In this document: positions 22,401 to 32,800 of the stretch, in pieces
How the letters are laid out: the number at the start of each line of letters is the position of its first letter
Position numbering within the stretch: position 1 is the stretch's first letter
From: Amphimedon queenslandica
Taxonomy: Eukaryota; Porifera; Demospongiae; Haplosclerida; Niphatidae
Assembly (NCBI RefSeq): GCF_000090795.2
Contig: NW_003546509.1
Coordinates: forward strand, 47,435-111,434
Length of the DNA: 64,000 nt
Direction of reading: 5' to 3'
Program-made: the position numbers and the translations under genes
Notes under the pieces: model-generated
The model's database searches: none
Told to the model about the DNA's origin: nothing
Seen by the model: only the letters and a program-made list of their open reading frames with translations

Positions 22401-23603
22401 TTAAAAAAACTAAGATTTAGTGACTGGCAATTGCAAATTGATTGCCAGACTTTAACTGTTGTAGATAAAGTCTTTTTCTTTATGGAAGATTACATAGTTG
22501 AGACCTGACATGATCCACTAGTCACACCAAGCTTCAACCGGTATGGAATATGCAAGGACAGGGACTACACCATAGTATAATTGGGTGAAGCCCTTAGTGA
22601 TAAAGTGCATCTGTACGGGGATACAAATATTAAAGTTAAATAGCCTAATCTTCATTAACAGTGGGTGTGGTCACATGAAATAAAATGGCAGTTATCAGCA
22701 AGTCCGAGCTCATTTGCAGCAAACGGTCAGCAAGGTAAGACTAAACTGCTATCCAAAAACTTCTCTACCAGCAACGAAGGTCATACAGCACAGCAATAGT
22801 GTGGCTTGGGGGCTGAGCCCCTTAATGTTTTACATTCTTCTAGTTATTATTGAATGAAATACATTTTTAGTGATTGGTGGGTTTTAATTTGAGCATACCA
22901 TTGAGCATATGGCCATACACATAATGGTCCAAATGACAGGTTGTATTTTGGCAAATGAATATCATAAACTTGCCACAATTTACCACTCCAAAATTACCAA
23001 CTATGCAGTATATATCATTCATTGTGATCTTACGAACCTCCATTCTGAGTGCTTTCTATCATATCCAATGGCAACAAGACCTTCTTCTGCTGATATATCA
23101 TGTAGTTTTCTCCAAGCCTCTGAGGTAGCTAATTTATCAATACGAATACCCCAGCCATCATACTGATGCAAAGTGGGTGGGTTTATCTCAGCCTCCCGTC
23201 CCAAAATGGTGATTTCACTGGAAACTCGTGCACCAAATGATTCTAAGTCTCTAAAAACGTCATTCCGTACCTAAACACATACATACACCGATAATGTATT
23301 TGGTGACGTTATTTGCTGACAACCCTTCAACACTTATAGTACATCCTCCTTACATATTTACAATATATTTCTTAGTAAAATCATTCAATTAAATTAAATT
23401 ACAGTTACCTCGTTTGGTAGTTTGTAGGAGAGGTAATGTCTGAGGTAGGCGTCCTCTATAAAAGGATTGTAGAGGTTTGGTTGAGCTTGGCTAAAGCTTC
23501 CATGTCTGGCTGGATAAAACGTATCACTCTTGGAGCTACTATTCCTGACAATAGCAGGGAGAAAGGAGAAGAAAGGAAGAGAAAACCCATGCCTAATTTG
23601 CAT
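16476..23603 (-). CDS. AidB/ACDH-11-type acyl-CoA dehydrogenase
   Basis: About 13 exons. The ATG at 23603 starts a likely mitochondrial leader ([20 protein letters not shown]) followed by [20 protein letters not shown], typical of the AidB branch of flavin-dependent acyl-CoA dehydrogenases. Further exons give [39 protein letters not shown], the AidB signature [82 protein letters not shown] and [20 protein letters not shown]. The end splices VYTG to [16 protein letters not shown] and stops at 16478-16476. The fold and FAD/acyl sites look complete, so it is probably active or lipid-binding as in C. elegans ACDH-11. One intron holds 186-bp repeats (18.3-19.0 kb). Another (20.5-23.0 kb) holds a damaged copy of the preceding exon and a decayed ATPase gene. 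Confidence 0.88.
18275..19035. repeat. 186-bp tandem repeat, array B (about five copies, intronic)
   Basis: Palindrome cores start at 18453, 18639 and 18825 (exact 186-bp steps), with partial units near 18285 and 19010. Because 186 is divisible by three, a stop-free frame repeats every 62 codons across 18350-18799; this is not a gene. Confidence 0.92.
20556..20827. repeat. Direct repeat, copy 1: damaged duplicate of an ACAD exon and its intron flank
   Basis: Near-identical to 22863-23143. Includes a copy of the dehydrogenase exon in which one base is missing from the AWRKLHD codons, shifting the frame into a stop. It therefore cannot act as an alternative exon in frame. Confidence 0.85.
20844..22600 (+). 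pseudogene. Decayed P-loop (STAND/AAA-like) ATPase gene
   Basis: Fragments in several frames keep recognisable pieces: a Walker A region reading [11 protein letters not shown] when frames are ignored (near 21062), a Walker B-like [10 protein letters not shown] seen twice (near 21390 and 21810), and VIGHLSKEE-type ATPase motifs. The reading frame has several breaks and the middle is internally duplicated. It sits between two copies of an acyl-CoA dehydrogenase exon on the opposite strand. Best explained as an old gene copy; the parent gene is not in the window. I cannot name the family more closely than P-loop NTPase. Confidence 0.65.
21200..22040 (+). repeat. Internal tandem duplication (about 430 bp) in the ATPase pseudogene
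   Basis: Two adjacent diverged copies, about 21212-21630 and 21640-22035, share GCCAAGCTTTAAAAACATGA-like and TTCTAGAGTTTTTC blocks in the same order. Divergence of roughly 10-15% by eye suggests duplication after the gene inserted or was released from selection. Confidence 0.7.
22685..22734 (+). other. Possible orphan first exon with promoter-like box
   Basis: ATGGCAGTTATC... encodes [16 protein letters not shown] and ends at a good donor, AAG|GTAAGA. A GGTGTGGTC box lies about 15 bp upstream, like the GGCGTGGT box found just before three real start codons here. No downstream exons are seen before the opposite-strand exons. It could be a transposed promoter fragment or a fossil. Confidence 0.25.
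22863..23143. repeat. Direct repeat, copy 2: intact ACAD exon and intron flank
   Basis: Counterpart of 20556-20827. This copy contains the in-frame exon ([20 protein letters not shown]) used by the dehydrogenase gene. Confidence 0.85.
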
Positions 23604-24276
23604 GATGAGATGCACACAATGGGCTACTTAGTTTAGCAACCACGCCTGCTGAGGGGGCCCCATAAATATGGAAGGGGGACAATACTCCCCCAAAATTAAT
23701 TTTGAGGATTGTTAGCTCTTAGTATCAACTATCAACTACACCGTTGAATTTCATGAATTTACATTAGATCTAATGAATTTACATGACATTTGTTGATAAA
23801 TTCAAAAAGGTGATAATAAATGCATGTATAATTCTAAATTATTATTACTGTGGCAAGTTTCAACATTAAAAAGTTAGCTCCCCTAAAATAAATTTTGTTT
23901 CTGCTGTAGGCTCTACCATAGATCTATGGCTCTACTGATGTACCGGTATCTATTTCTAGGCATCAAAATTGAGTTTTCTATCTAAACTGATGCATAGCAG
24001 GACATCTTGTTCAAACACAAGAACATGTTTGTACATCTACTTCAGTTAAAATTATCAATAATTATATCATAGTTGTTTGTAATAGGAATGAAGGAAAATA
24101 CTGGTTAAAGATACATGTACATTATTATAGGGAATAGAGATTGTCCTTAGAACATTACATCATCATTCATACGTGCATATAATGTGGCAAGATAAAAATT
24201 ATTATTAATATTAAAAGCAATTAATATTATAGAAATACATTCAAATTTACTTTACAGTAGTAGCCGCATAATTGGC
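23604..24276. other. Intergenic: acyl-CoA dehydrogenase promoter and downstream of the UBL-Death gene
   Basis: Contains ACCACGCC (23639-23646; GGCGTGGT read in gene direction), 36 bp upstream of the dehydrogenase ATG. The rest is AT-rich with no coding or RNA feature I can support. Confidence 0.5.
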
Positions 24277-26240
24277 TTAATTAGATAAATATTTCTTACA
24301 AATAGCATTAGCTAACTGGGAATCGTTAATTACATCTGATTTCAAGACAACAACCATAGTTTCCCAACTGTACGGGCGAGTATCAGCAGTCTTCCAAATA
24401 TGGAATATATTAGCATAACAGATCTTGTCATCTTCATTCTTCTCTTTAATTGACATCAAATCTAAAAAACTTATTCCTAGCATTAAACCAATTTTCATCC
24501 ACTGGTTTGGAGCTTTTGCAGCAATATCATTCAACAGGTCAGGCAATGAGGGGCCACTAGAAGCTATAGTACCATCATTGTTGATACTTGGAATCGAATC
24601 TAAAACACATCATTATAATTATTGCAGATTCATTAATCATTCTTACCACAAATTACTGGTGATGTTACATTCTTAACTAAAATAACAGAAAATTGATATA
24701 ATTATACATAATACACATGTAGGTAATCTATAACTAACTATATAGTAAGGATAATGTAATGGAATGAGTAAGATAATTTGCTCCAGAGATTGGTACATTC
24801 TTTGTAAACTTAAAGAATCCGCTGAAAGAGCTTCAACTCGAATAGTGACTTTAGGAAGAATCCCCTGATTGGAACAGTAGTAATCAACATCCTTTTTATA
24901 GATCTGAAAAAGAGACTCTGTACAACTATAATCAGACATCAACTGATACTTTTAGAGGAGACTGAAGTGGCAAAATTCTCCATCCATTTACTGGTAATAC
25001 TTCCTCTTCGAGGCAGTCAAATGAAATGGCTGAATTTTTAAATGAAAAAAAGACCTCAGATTCTCCTTTTTTATACAATTTCATTTCAGCAAAGACTTTC
25101 TAAAAATAATAATTATATCACTGATAACTATGTGTTATTTTACATGTACGTACCTCCCTAGTAGCAATACAACTGTCAATTACAACAAAATGTACATTCC
25201 ACACTCTAGTAGATGGAAAATCTACATAAAATGTGAGCAGTTGGTATTTGCTGAAAGGTTCTAAAAATCTTTCTAATAAGAATGATGTGTATAAAAAATA
25301 AATATAAGGCTTAGCTCTAACCTGACAAAGTTGATGACAGTGCTGGTTCCTTGTATTTTAAGTGTAACATGCTACCATTTTGAATAGACTGATCATAAAG
25401 TGTTAGATTGTCCTGTAGTTCTTTTCCAGCAAAAACCAATGCATGCTGGCTAGGAGGAAACTCTTTCATTTTTCTTTTAATAGTTTCAATAGTATCTGTA
25501 CCATCAACTGTAAGAGTAATTTGTTTACTATCAGGAGTTAAAACTTTGATCTGTATAGGAGATTGAGAACGACAAACAAGATGCACTTCACTATATGTGT
25601 AATCGTTAAATTCACACTCTGAGACAGACTGGTCATTCTTTAATTCACAACCCATATAATAGAGTTTCTGCTGCGTAAGTGGTATACCCTCTTTTTCTTC
25701 CATTATTTGCTTTATTTCTTTCACAGTATTGTAAGGTTTGACGTCAAGTCTGTTGGTTTTTCCAGCGGACATTTTAATAACGATGTGTGTAATACATTGT
25801 AAGTCAATAGTATCATTCCGTTTGATGTTATAATCTGCCAGAGTTTTGTCGTTTTCCAATTCTTTGCCAGCAAATGATAAAAATTGATGATCGACTGATA
25901 TTTCCTCATTATTCTGTATCTTTTTTTAAATACTTTCAATCTTATTAAAAGGCTTGACATTAATAGATCTAGTCTCACCATTAAATCTAACCGTAAGTGG
26001 CCACAATAAATAAACTGTGCTTCCTTTTTTGACCCCATAGTCAGATAACATTTGTTCATTTTCCATTACACTGCTATAGGCCAGACTAACACTGCTATTA
26101 CAGGTTAGAATTTGTTGATCTGGTGGAGTTGAGGTTTTCTCTTCATTTGCTAGTCTTTGTTTCAAGGTATAGACAGTGTCATTGGGTTCAACAGTAAGAG
26201 AAATTGTTCCAGTATCTAGCTTCAATTCTATGGTTTCCAT
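24277..26240 (-). CDS. Four ubiquitin-like domains + UPA-like region + Death domain (one in-frame stop)
   Basis: Start METIELKL at 26240. Four consecutive ubiquitin-like (UBL) folds: UBL1 (26240-26010), UBL2 (to about 25790), UBL3 (to about 25565) and UBL4 (to about 25335). Each has the beta-grasp pattern, e.g. TVKEIKQIMEEKEGIPLTQQKLYYMGCEL and FAGKELQDNLTLYDQ. No C-terminal GG is present, so they are not processed ubiquitin. Small introns lead to a region PSTRVWNVHFVVID...GWRILPLQSPLKIYKKDVDYYCSN, reminiscent of the UPA domain, then a C-terminal Death domain (LPDLLNDIAAKAPNQWMKIG...WKTADTRPYSW). UBL2 is interrupted by TAA in frame (25928-25926, IESI*KKIQ) inside an A-rich run; both sides are otherwise intact and in frame. 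This is a nonsense allele, sequencing error or start of decay. Three codirectional Death genes follow upstream. Confidence 0.78.
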
Positions 26241-26432
26241 TGTAGAATCAAATCGATAGAGGGCACCACAAATCAGGTGAGGAATGAAGGAGGACTCGAC
26301 ACCAGGCCTGATAAACAATAGCCCCACCCCTAGCAAACTAAGCAAATTCAATAGGCATGGTTTAGATAGAGTAATTTTTATTACCACAAAGTTATAATTA
26401 TGCAAAAATGATGAAAATTTTAAAGAAACTTC

Positions 26433-26463
<31 letters not shown>

Positions 26464-26465
26464 TA
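26433..26465. repeat. (AT)n(AC)n microsatellite
   Basis: Alternating AT then AC dinucleotides between the UBL-Death gene and the ROCO gene. The apparent reading frame extending upstream of METIELKL through this tract is not a real N terminus. Confidence 0.9.
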
Positions 26466-26471
26466 TAGATG

Positions 26472-29400
26472 TTACGAATATTCCTCTTGAGCCCTAGGTG
26501 ACACTAAGAATTGAAGGAGATCACTTTTTGCTCGTCCCAATTCAGTTTCAAAATCTTTACAGACTTGTAGCATTGTTCGCCAAAATACATTTTTGCCCGA
26601 ATCTTTCCACTTTTTAAAAATGTCATTAAGCATAATTTTTGTGCCAATAAGAGAGCCATCAGCCTCAACCTCTAATGCTGCACCAATAATGAAATATTTT
26701 TCTGAATATTTTAAAAATATATGTTGAAGATGTGTTAATTTTGGTGCCTTGTCTAATACTGATTGGACCTCTATAGAAACAAATAAATACTATAATCTTT
26801 GCTAAAAACCAATACTTGTTAAAATGGGCATATGCATGTAATAAAAAATAAAAAATAGCTACATCTTTACTCTTACTTGGATCTAGCTCTAGATCTTTTG
26901 TTGCAGATTGCTGAGCTAATGGTGTCTCCTGCTTAATCCATGGTAGCTCACATTGCTGATCAATGCCATATGGTGCTTGGTCACAGCCACTGCGAGTGCA
27001 ACTAAGAACCATATCCTCATTGAGGCTACTTTTCACTGTGGCACACTCCTCATGCCTTGAAAAAAAGGAGCAAGACAGTTGACCCAAATTGTACGAGTAT
27101 TCTTGATCAACAAAATCTATCACCTCCATCAGTGTTTTTCGTAACTCGAAGCAATTTTTTGAGTCTCCATTATAATGTATTTGCAATATATTTATGCCAT
27201 CAATAAGCAATACTTTGCCCCCTTTGGTGCTCTTACATGGTAGCTTGACGACATTACGATATTGCTTTATTTCATTCCCTCCTGACCTATCTCTTAAAAA
27301 GCTTTCACTAGCAAAATCCTTATGCTGAAGTAGACGAAGTATCAAAGCACAAAAGAATCCTTGAGGAATGACCTTTTCCCAACCAATTAAAAGAGGACTG
27401 ACGTGACAGTGTTTCTTAAACTCTTCAGCTTTTACAGCTGGGTCGCAGATAGGAAGTACAGATGGCAAAAAGTATTGTTCGTCTGGATCATGGTCACTCA
27501 TTGGCAGCTTGACTATGATCAAAAGCTTTATCATTAGATTTATGAGGTCAGCAGAAGTATACAAGTCCTCAAACTCATCAAGAAATTCCAGCTCATCTAG
27601 TAGATCCTTTTTAAATGTGCCTTTTGTGCTTAGATTATGCTGAGCATCGCCAGGCAAATCAATGTCAAATTCATCTTGAAATATTGCAGGTGCCTCACTA
27701 AACGAAGCAAAGACTATTTGAGAGAGCTTCTTAAATAGCGGCTGCGGCTTAAGGAAGACAACATCTGGGATGATCTCTGGGTAGTAAAGTATCACTGTGA
27801 GACTGTGATAGTACATCAGAGCTGCTTCTACTTCTTTCATATTCATCTTAAGCTCTAATCCAATTCTTTTACATTCTTCTAAACTAACGACATTCTTGTT
27901 TGCCTCCATCGACTCTTTTGTTGGCTCTTGAGATCCTTCCACTAATCTCTTATGGAAAGAAAACCATGACTTGGGAATATCGGCTTCAATATATGATTTA
28001 CTGACCTGACGGCGAACTATTTTTGCAATATTTAATGTGTCAGGACCTCTGTCTATCGCATTGATAGGGAATATATATGAGGCTGTTGAGGCCCCACCTT
28101 GCTGCTTAACGTTATATTTGCATACGCTTATCTTACGATCACTGTCAAATTGCTTTAGTGTAGCTGAAAGGGAAGTACTTTTTTCCTTGACTTTGTCCAC
28201 ATCATTACTGATCTTATCAAAATTTGTGCCCAATATGATGAAACAGGATCTTTCATCTGGAGGATAGTGCTTTGCTTTAATCATATCCAGTTGAGGCTTG
28301 TTGGTCATATGCGATGGTCTTATTAACGATTCCAAAAGCTGTCGATGAGTGATCTGATGTTCAGAGGATTCATATGTGTGCTGACGATCCTCACTATGAT
28401 CCAAGCAATAGGAAAACTTAACTTTGTCTTCAAGATCCTCATCAAGCTTGTGCGTGACTATGGTGACAGAATTGTGACGCATTAGAGCTGGGGCAATGTC
28501 AAGGAAGGCAGCTTGACCACCAGTATCAATGGCATAGATAAAATGAACTATTTTGTTTAAAGAAGGTCGACTGCTAGCTTTCTCCTTTGACAACTTGAGG
28601 CCATCAATGTCTTCGGTAAGCTTATCCATTTCCGGAGAGTCATTCGAAACAATATCTTCCAGTGAACTAATTTCTCTCCACATTATATTCCTTCCTCTAT
28701 TGCTGTCATTTTCGGCCATTATATTGTATGCTCTTATTTTTGCTGCTTCAATGACGTCAGTGCTCAAATACTCAATAACTGGCTCTTCCCCAAGCAGAAG
28801 CTTAATTGAGGATGTTTTACCACTCCCTGATGGACCTGATACTGCAAACTTTGTCCACCTTGTCTTAACAGAGCCTTCCTTTAATGCTTCATCAAGTGAT
28901 TTCAAGAAATCACCTAATTGAAACAATAAAATTCATTATAAGAATAAATTATAAAATAATGTATATCAGAAGTGTAATAAAAATTGGTGATTTTGGAGCA
29001 ATTTTTTTGAAAAAAAACTATAGCTTTGGAAAATGGCCTTAACTCAAAAAGTTTTCAGACAGAATCAGTTCAAACTTTTATAAGTGTTGAAATAGAGGAG
29101 CCATGAACCTCCAATAAAATTTATACCTATTGCTTCCTAATAATTTCCATTTGATGGCCCCCAATGCAAATTTGATTCATTCATGTATAACCTTAACTCA
29201 AGATTTTTGACTCACTTTCTCCAATTCCATCCACTCCCTTACCAGATACTACAGGAAGAAATAAAATGAGATACTATGCCAAGGAGCACTTACCTGCAAA
29301 ATAAATGTCTATAGCCATCTGTGCTTCCCCAGTTTTATTCAGTGCTATGAGTAACGCTTCCCATGTGAAAGGAGCAGCCAATCTTTCCCCTTTACTTTCA

Positions 29401-29671
29401 TACCAAAGTGAGAGGCAGCCTTCCAGGTACTCTTCTGGTTGTCTACTAGATGAGATCCCGCTTAAAGCCTCCTGGTCAAGACCAAGCCCTTCTCCCAAGT
29501 CCTTCCATTTGTCATTCAGTATGACTGGATTCTTCACTGCTTGAGTGAGGAAAGTTAGCAAATCCTTCACACCTAAACAATTATTTTTGTGATTAGTCTT
29601 TTAAGCATTAGAAATCCATGATAATGATAGAACTCACTTAAATCAATGCGCAACTGAATTGGACTTTCCAT
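26472..29671 (-). CDS. Death - Roc-COR GTPase - Death-like protein (ROCO family)
   Basis: Start MESPIQLRIDL at 29671. Exon 2 (29575-29292) is a Death domain (SVKDLLTFLTQAVKNP...DKWKDLGEGLGLDQEALSGI). The large exon (28919-about 26870) is a Roc GTPase: P-loop GPSGSGKTS, switch II DTGGQAAFLD, and GTNFDK in the guanine-specificity position. A COR dimerisation domain follows (SWFSFHKRLVEGSQ...SLTVILYYPEIIPDVVFLKPQ). The last exons (IMLNDIFKKWKDSGKNVFWRTM) form a second, weaker Death-like helical domain; stop at 26474-26472. No LRR or kinase domain is present, so this is an MFHAS1/DAPK-like rather than LRRK-like ROCO. All GTP-binding motifs look usable. The next gene is a tandem paralogue with damaged GTPase motifs. 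Role is probably Death-fold signalling (inference). Confidence 0.85.
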
Positions 29672-29887
29672 CTTGAAGAAACTGAATTATGAAGAAAGCT
29701 GGAAAGCCTGGAATCGTCGGATGCTTAGCTAGGCGGAGTCAATTTCAATTGACTAATAATTCACCATTATTTTTAAAAATATCAATATACATGTAGATAC
29801 ATGTATCTATTTATGTGCATAATTAATACATAATTATTAGGAAAAAATAATGATTAAATTTGATAGTCTAATCGCTCCTGATCTCAA

Positions 29888-32800
29888 TTAAATGATCTTC
29901 TTTTGAGAGTTGCCCTGCTCTTCGAACGAGGCTTCTTGTCTTGCTATTTGGACAAGGATTCTATTTAAAACAAAAAGGTTCATGATAATATATGCACAGG
30001 AACCCTAACAATTATACACCAATAACCATTATACACCAAGTAACATTACAGAACAAGTAATTCAAACCTCATATACATGTACATGCATAATTATTGTATA
30101 ATTATGCAAAGCAAAAGGTAGATTAGCTCATACTGATTATGCTTACCATGTATTGTATGAGCAGAGGCATTTTCTCCCATTTGTTCAAGAGCACTAGCAA
30201 GGGAACCAAAATTTATATCTTTAGCAGAAGCACCATCAACACTCTTCAACCAAGCTGCAAGAGATTCTGTAAGGCATCGTTCAGCATTAGATCTATTCTC
30301 CATTTCTATATGCTTAATTGTGTTAATAGAAAGACCCAACATGAGACCTAAATTTTGCCACTTCCCACTAAAATGACTTCTTCTGAGTAACAGCAATATG
30401 TCTGATAGATTGCTGATATTGAGTGGCTTTGAAGCTGCAAAAATAGAATTCAAAGGTGTGTAAATTAAATTATCATAGTGGTATAAAGTACATGTATGCA
30501 AAAAAATTTAATCAAGCATACAACCACACAAAGCAAGTACAGTGACTATATACTACAGATGTTAACACCTGTCCATACACTGGGAATGGCCACAGGCATA
30601 GATAGTAGTCTACTATCTATGCCACAGGGTAATTATCCCTCCCTGAATGCTATCTCAAAAACCACACAGTTACTACATTTTTATAGCACATGCATGTACC
30701 TTCAAAGCTCTTTAGTTTTAATTTAATCTCTAGCCATGGCTTCTGTCTATCAGTGATGCTAAATGAAGCGGATCCATCAAGGAGACATGTGACCATATCC
30801 TTGTCATCTTCAATCCCGACAGCACACAGATGATCATTAGCGTCATGTTCAAAGCAGAAGAAATGCTCTGTCAATGGTGGTATGATCGAAATGTTAATAT
30901 TAAAAAGGTCCAGTACTGCCTGCATTGACTTATAAATGTCTTCCTTAATACTGGAACAGGACGAGGCATCATCACTCTCATTATAAACCTCAATCCAAGA
31001 GCAACGGTGCTCAATAAGAGTTACATGCATGTTTCGCTTTTCGTCTCTAAAATGAGCTACGTTTTGATAATAATAATAATAAAGAGGAAAACCCCAAACT
31101 GAGCTTGCTAGATGAATACAGAGAGCTTGAAAGAGTCCCTGAGGTACTTGTAGCTGCCAGGAAAGGACGAGAGGGTCTACAGGATAAAGACGTCGTCTTG
31201 TGTGACTTAAGCTTTGACACTGCTCAAGAGAGCAAGGAAATAAAAAGCTATCACTAGACAGAGGGTTTCTCAGAATAAGTAGAAGACGCTCCAGCAAGTA
31301 TGGAAGTATTCCAGGTGCATGTGCAAAGTCCATTTGCATCAGGCGATCAGCTTTTAATTCCGTTTTTTGAATCTTGGTCAATTCAAACAGTTTTTCGAGT
31401 AGACCCTCAGGGTTCAGAAAAACAAAGTCAGGAATGAAGGCTGGAAAGTAAAAGATGAAAGTCATACTATGAAAAAACGAGAGAGCACTTTTGACATCAG
31501 CTTCTGTCATTTGAAAACTCTTTCCCACCTCAATTAAGTCGTCCACTGGGCAGAGTTCCGTTTGTCTTTGAGCCCTAACCAACAACTCCTGCTTTAGTAA
31601 GATCCATCGTCCTGGGATCTGAGCCTCTATGTATTGGTTACAAACCTTTCGACGAATGAGCCTCAACTTCCTGTCTTCATTTTCCGTCTTATTAAGATTA
31701 TTGAGAGCAAATACGATAGAATTAGCATCACGGAGGAATACATCACGCAAATTGTCAAAGTACTTGTCTAGAACTTTATTGCATGAGCTCAGTTTCTCTT
31801 TATCAATAAGATCTAGGCATGTTCCGACTACTAAAAGCTTCTTCTTGCCATATTCTGGGTTTACGTGTGCAATTATACCTTCTAAAGGTGGTTTTTGAGG
31901 GAAATTTAAAGACCGTACTAAATCATCAAGCATATCAATGGGGGCAGTACCACGAATGGTGCCATCAAAATTACTTTCGTGCAAAGGAGCATCGAGCCTG
32001 TGGGTTATCAGATTAACTGCAGTGTAATTTAGAACTGCGGGAATAGTGCTCAAAAATGACAGTGGCCCTCTGGTTGTGATAACATTAACGAAATGTATTG
32101 TACTTTTATCGGCGGGTTTAGGAGCTGATAAAATATGTGAGATACCCTTGACTGGACGTGACACTGAAGTAGAAGATGAAGAAATGTGGGGAGGAGAGTG
32201 AGGAACAAAATATGGGTGAGGAATGCTATTGGGTTTGGGTTGATCAGATTGATACGAGGACAATAGAGGGATTATCTCTCTTAGAGCATGTTCAAATTCT
32301 TTGGAATCATGACTCAAATCGTCCATCATTGAGTAAAGAATAGCAAAGAACTTCTCACCTTGAAACAGCTGAAATCTTTCGATCATTTGAGGCTGTGAAA
32401 GAACACACGCATCACGAATGTAAGTACTATACATGCAACTGGAAATGTATCCCCAATCTTCATCAGCATTGCGAATACGAAGCAACAGATCTTGATGTTG
32501 TTGGAGCCTCCCTGTAGAAAATTCCTTGTGCAAATTAATCCTAGACTCTTTCCCCATTCTTTTAACTAGTAGCATTTGTAATTGCCTAAGTTGATTAAGG
32601 GAACGAAACAGAAATGGCTCAAATGGCTCAAATGATGTTTCATTCCTAAATCTTCTACTTGACAAAGGAATTGAGTGCTCTGGTGGATCTGCAGGTCTGT
32701 CACTGGCCTCATTAAAATGGCTGGCAATTATTTCCTCAAAAGTTGAGTCTTTCCATTCATAAGAACGATCACTTAGCCTTGATTCGGGAGTCCTCATCAT

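Noticed and set aside
20844-22600. The P-loop remnant as a functional gene
   Set aside because: Several frame breaks and an internal duplication; no intact ATPase core remains.
24930-24970. Apparent stop after SPLKVSVDV in the UBL-Death gene
   Set aside because: A 46-base GTATCA...TTTCAG intron links SPLK to IYKKDVDYYC in frame, so no lesion is needed.
26241-26462. N-terminal extension of the UBL-Death protein (MCVCIYIYIYE...)
   Set aside because: It is translation of an AT/AC microsatellite and promoter sequence; METIELKL at 26240 starts exactly at the first UBL strand.
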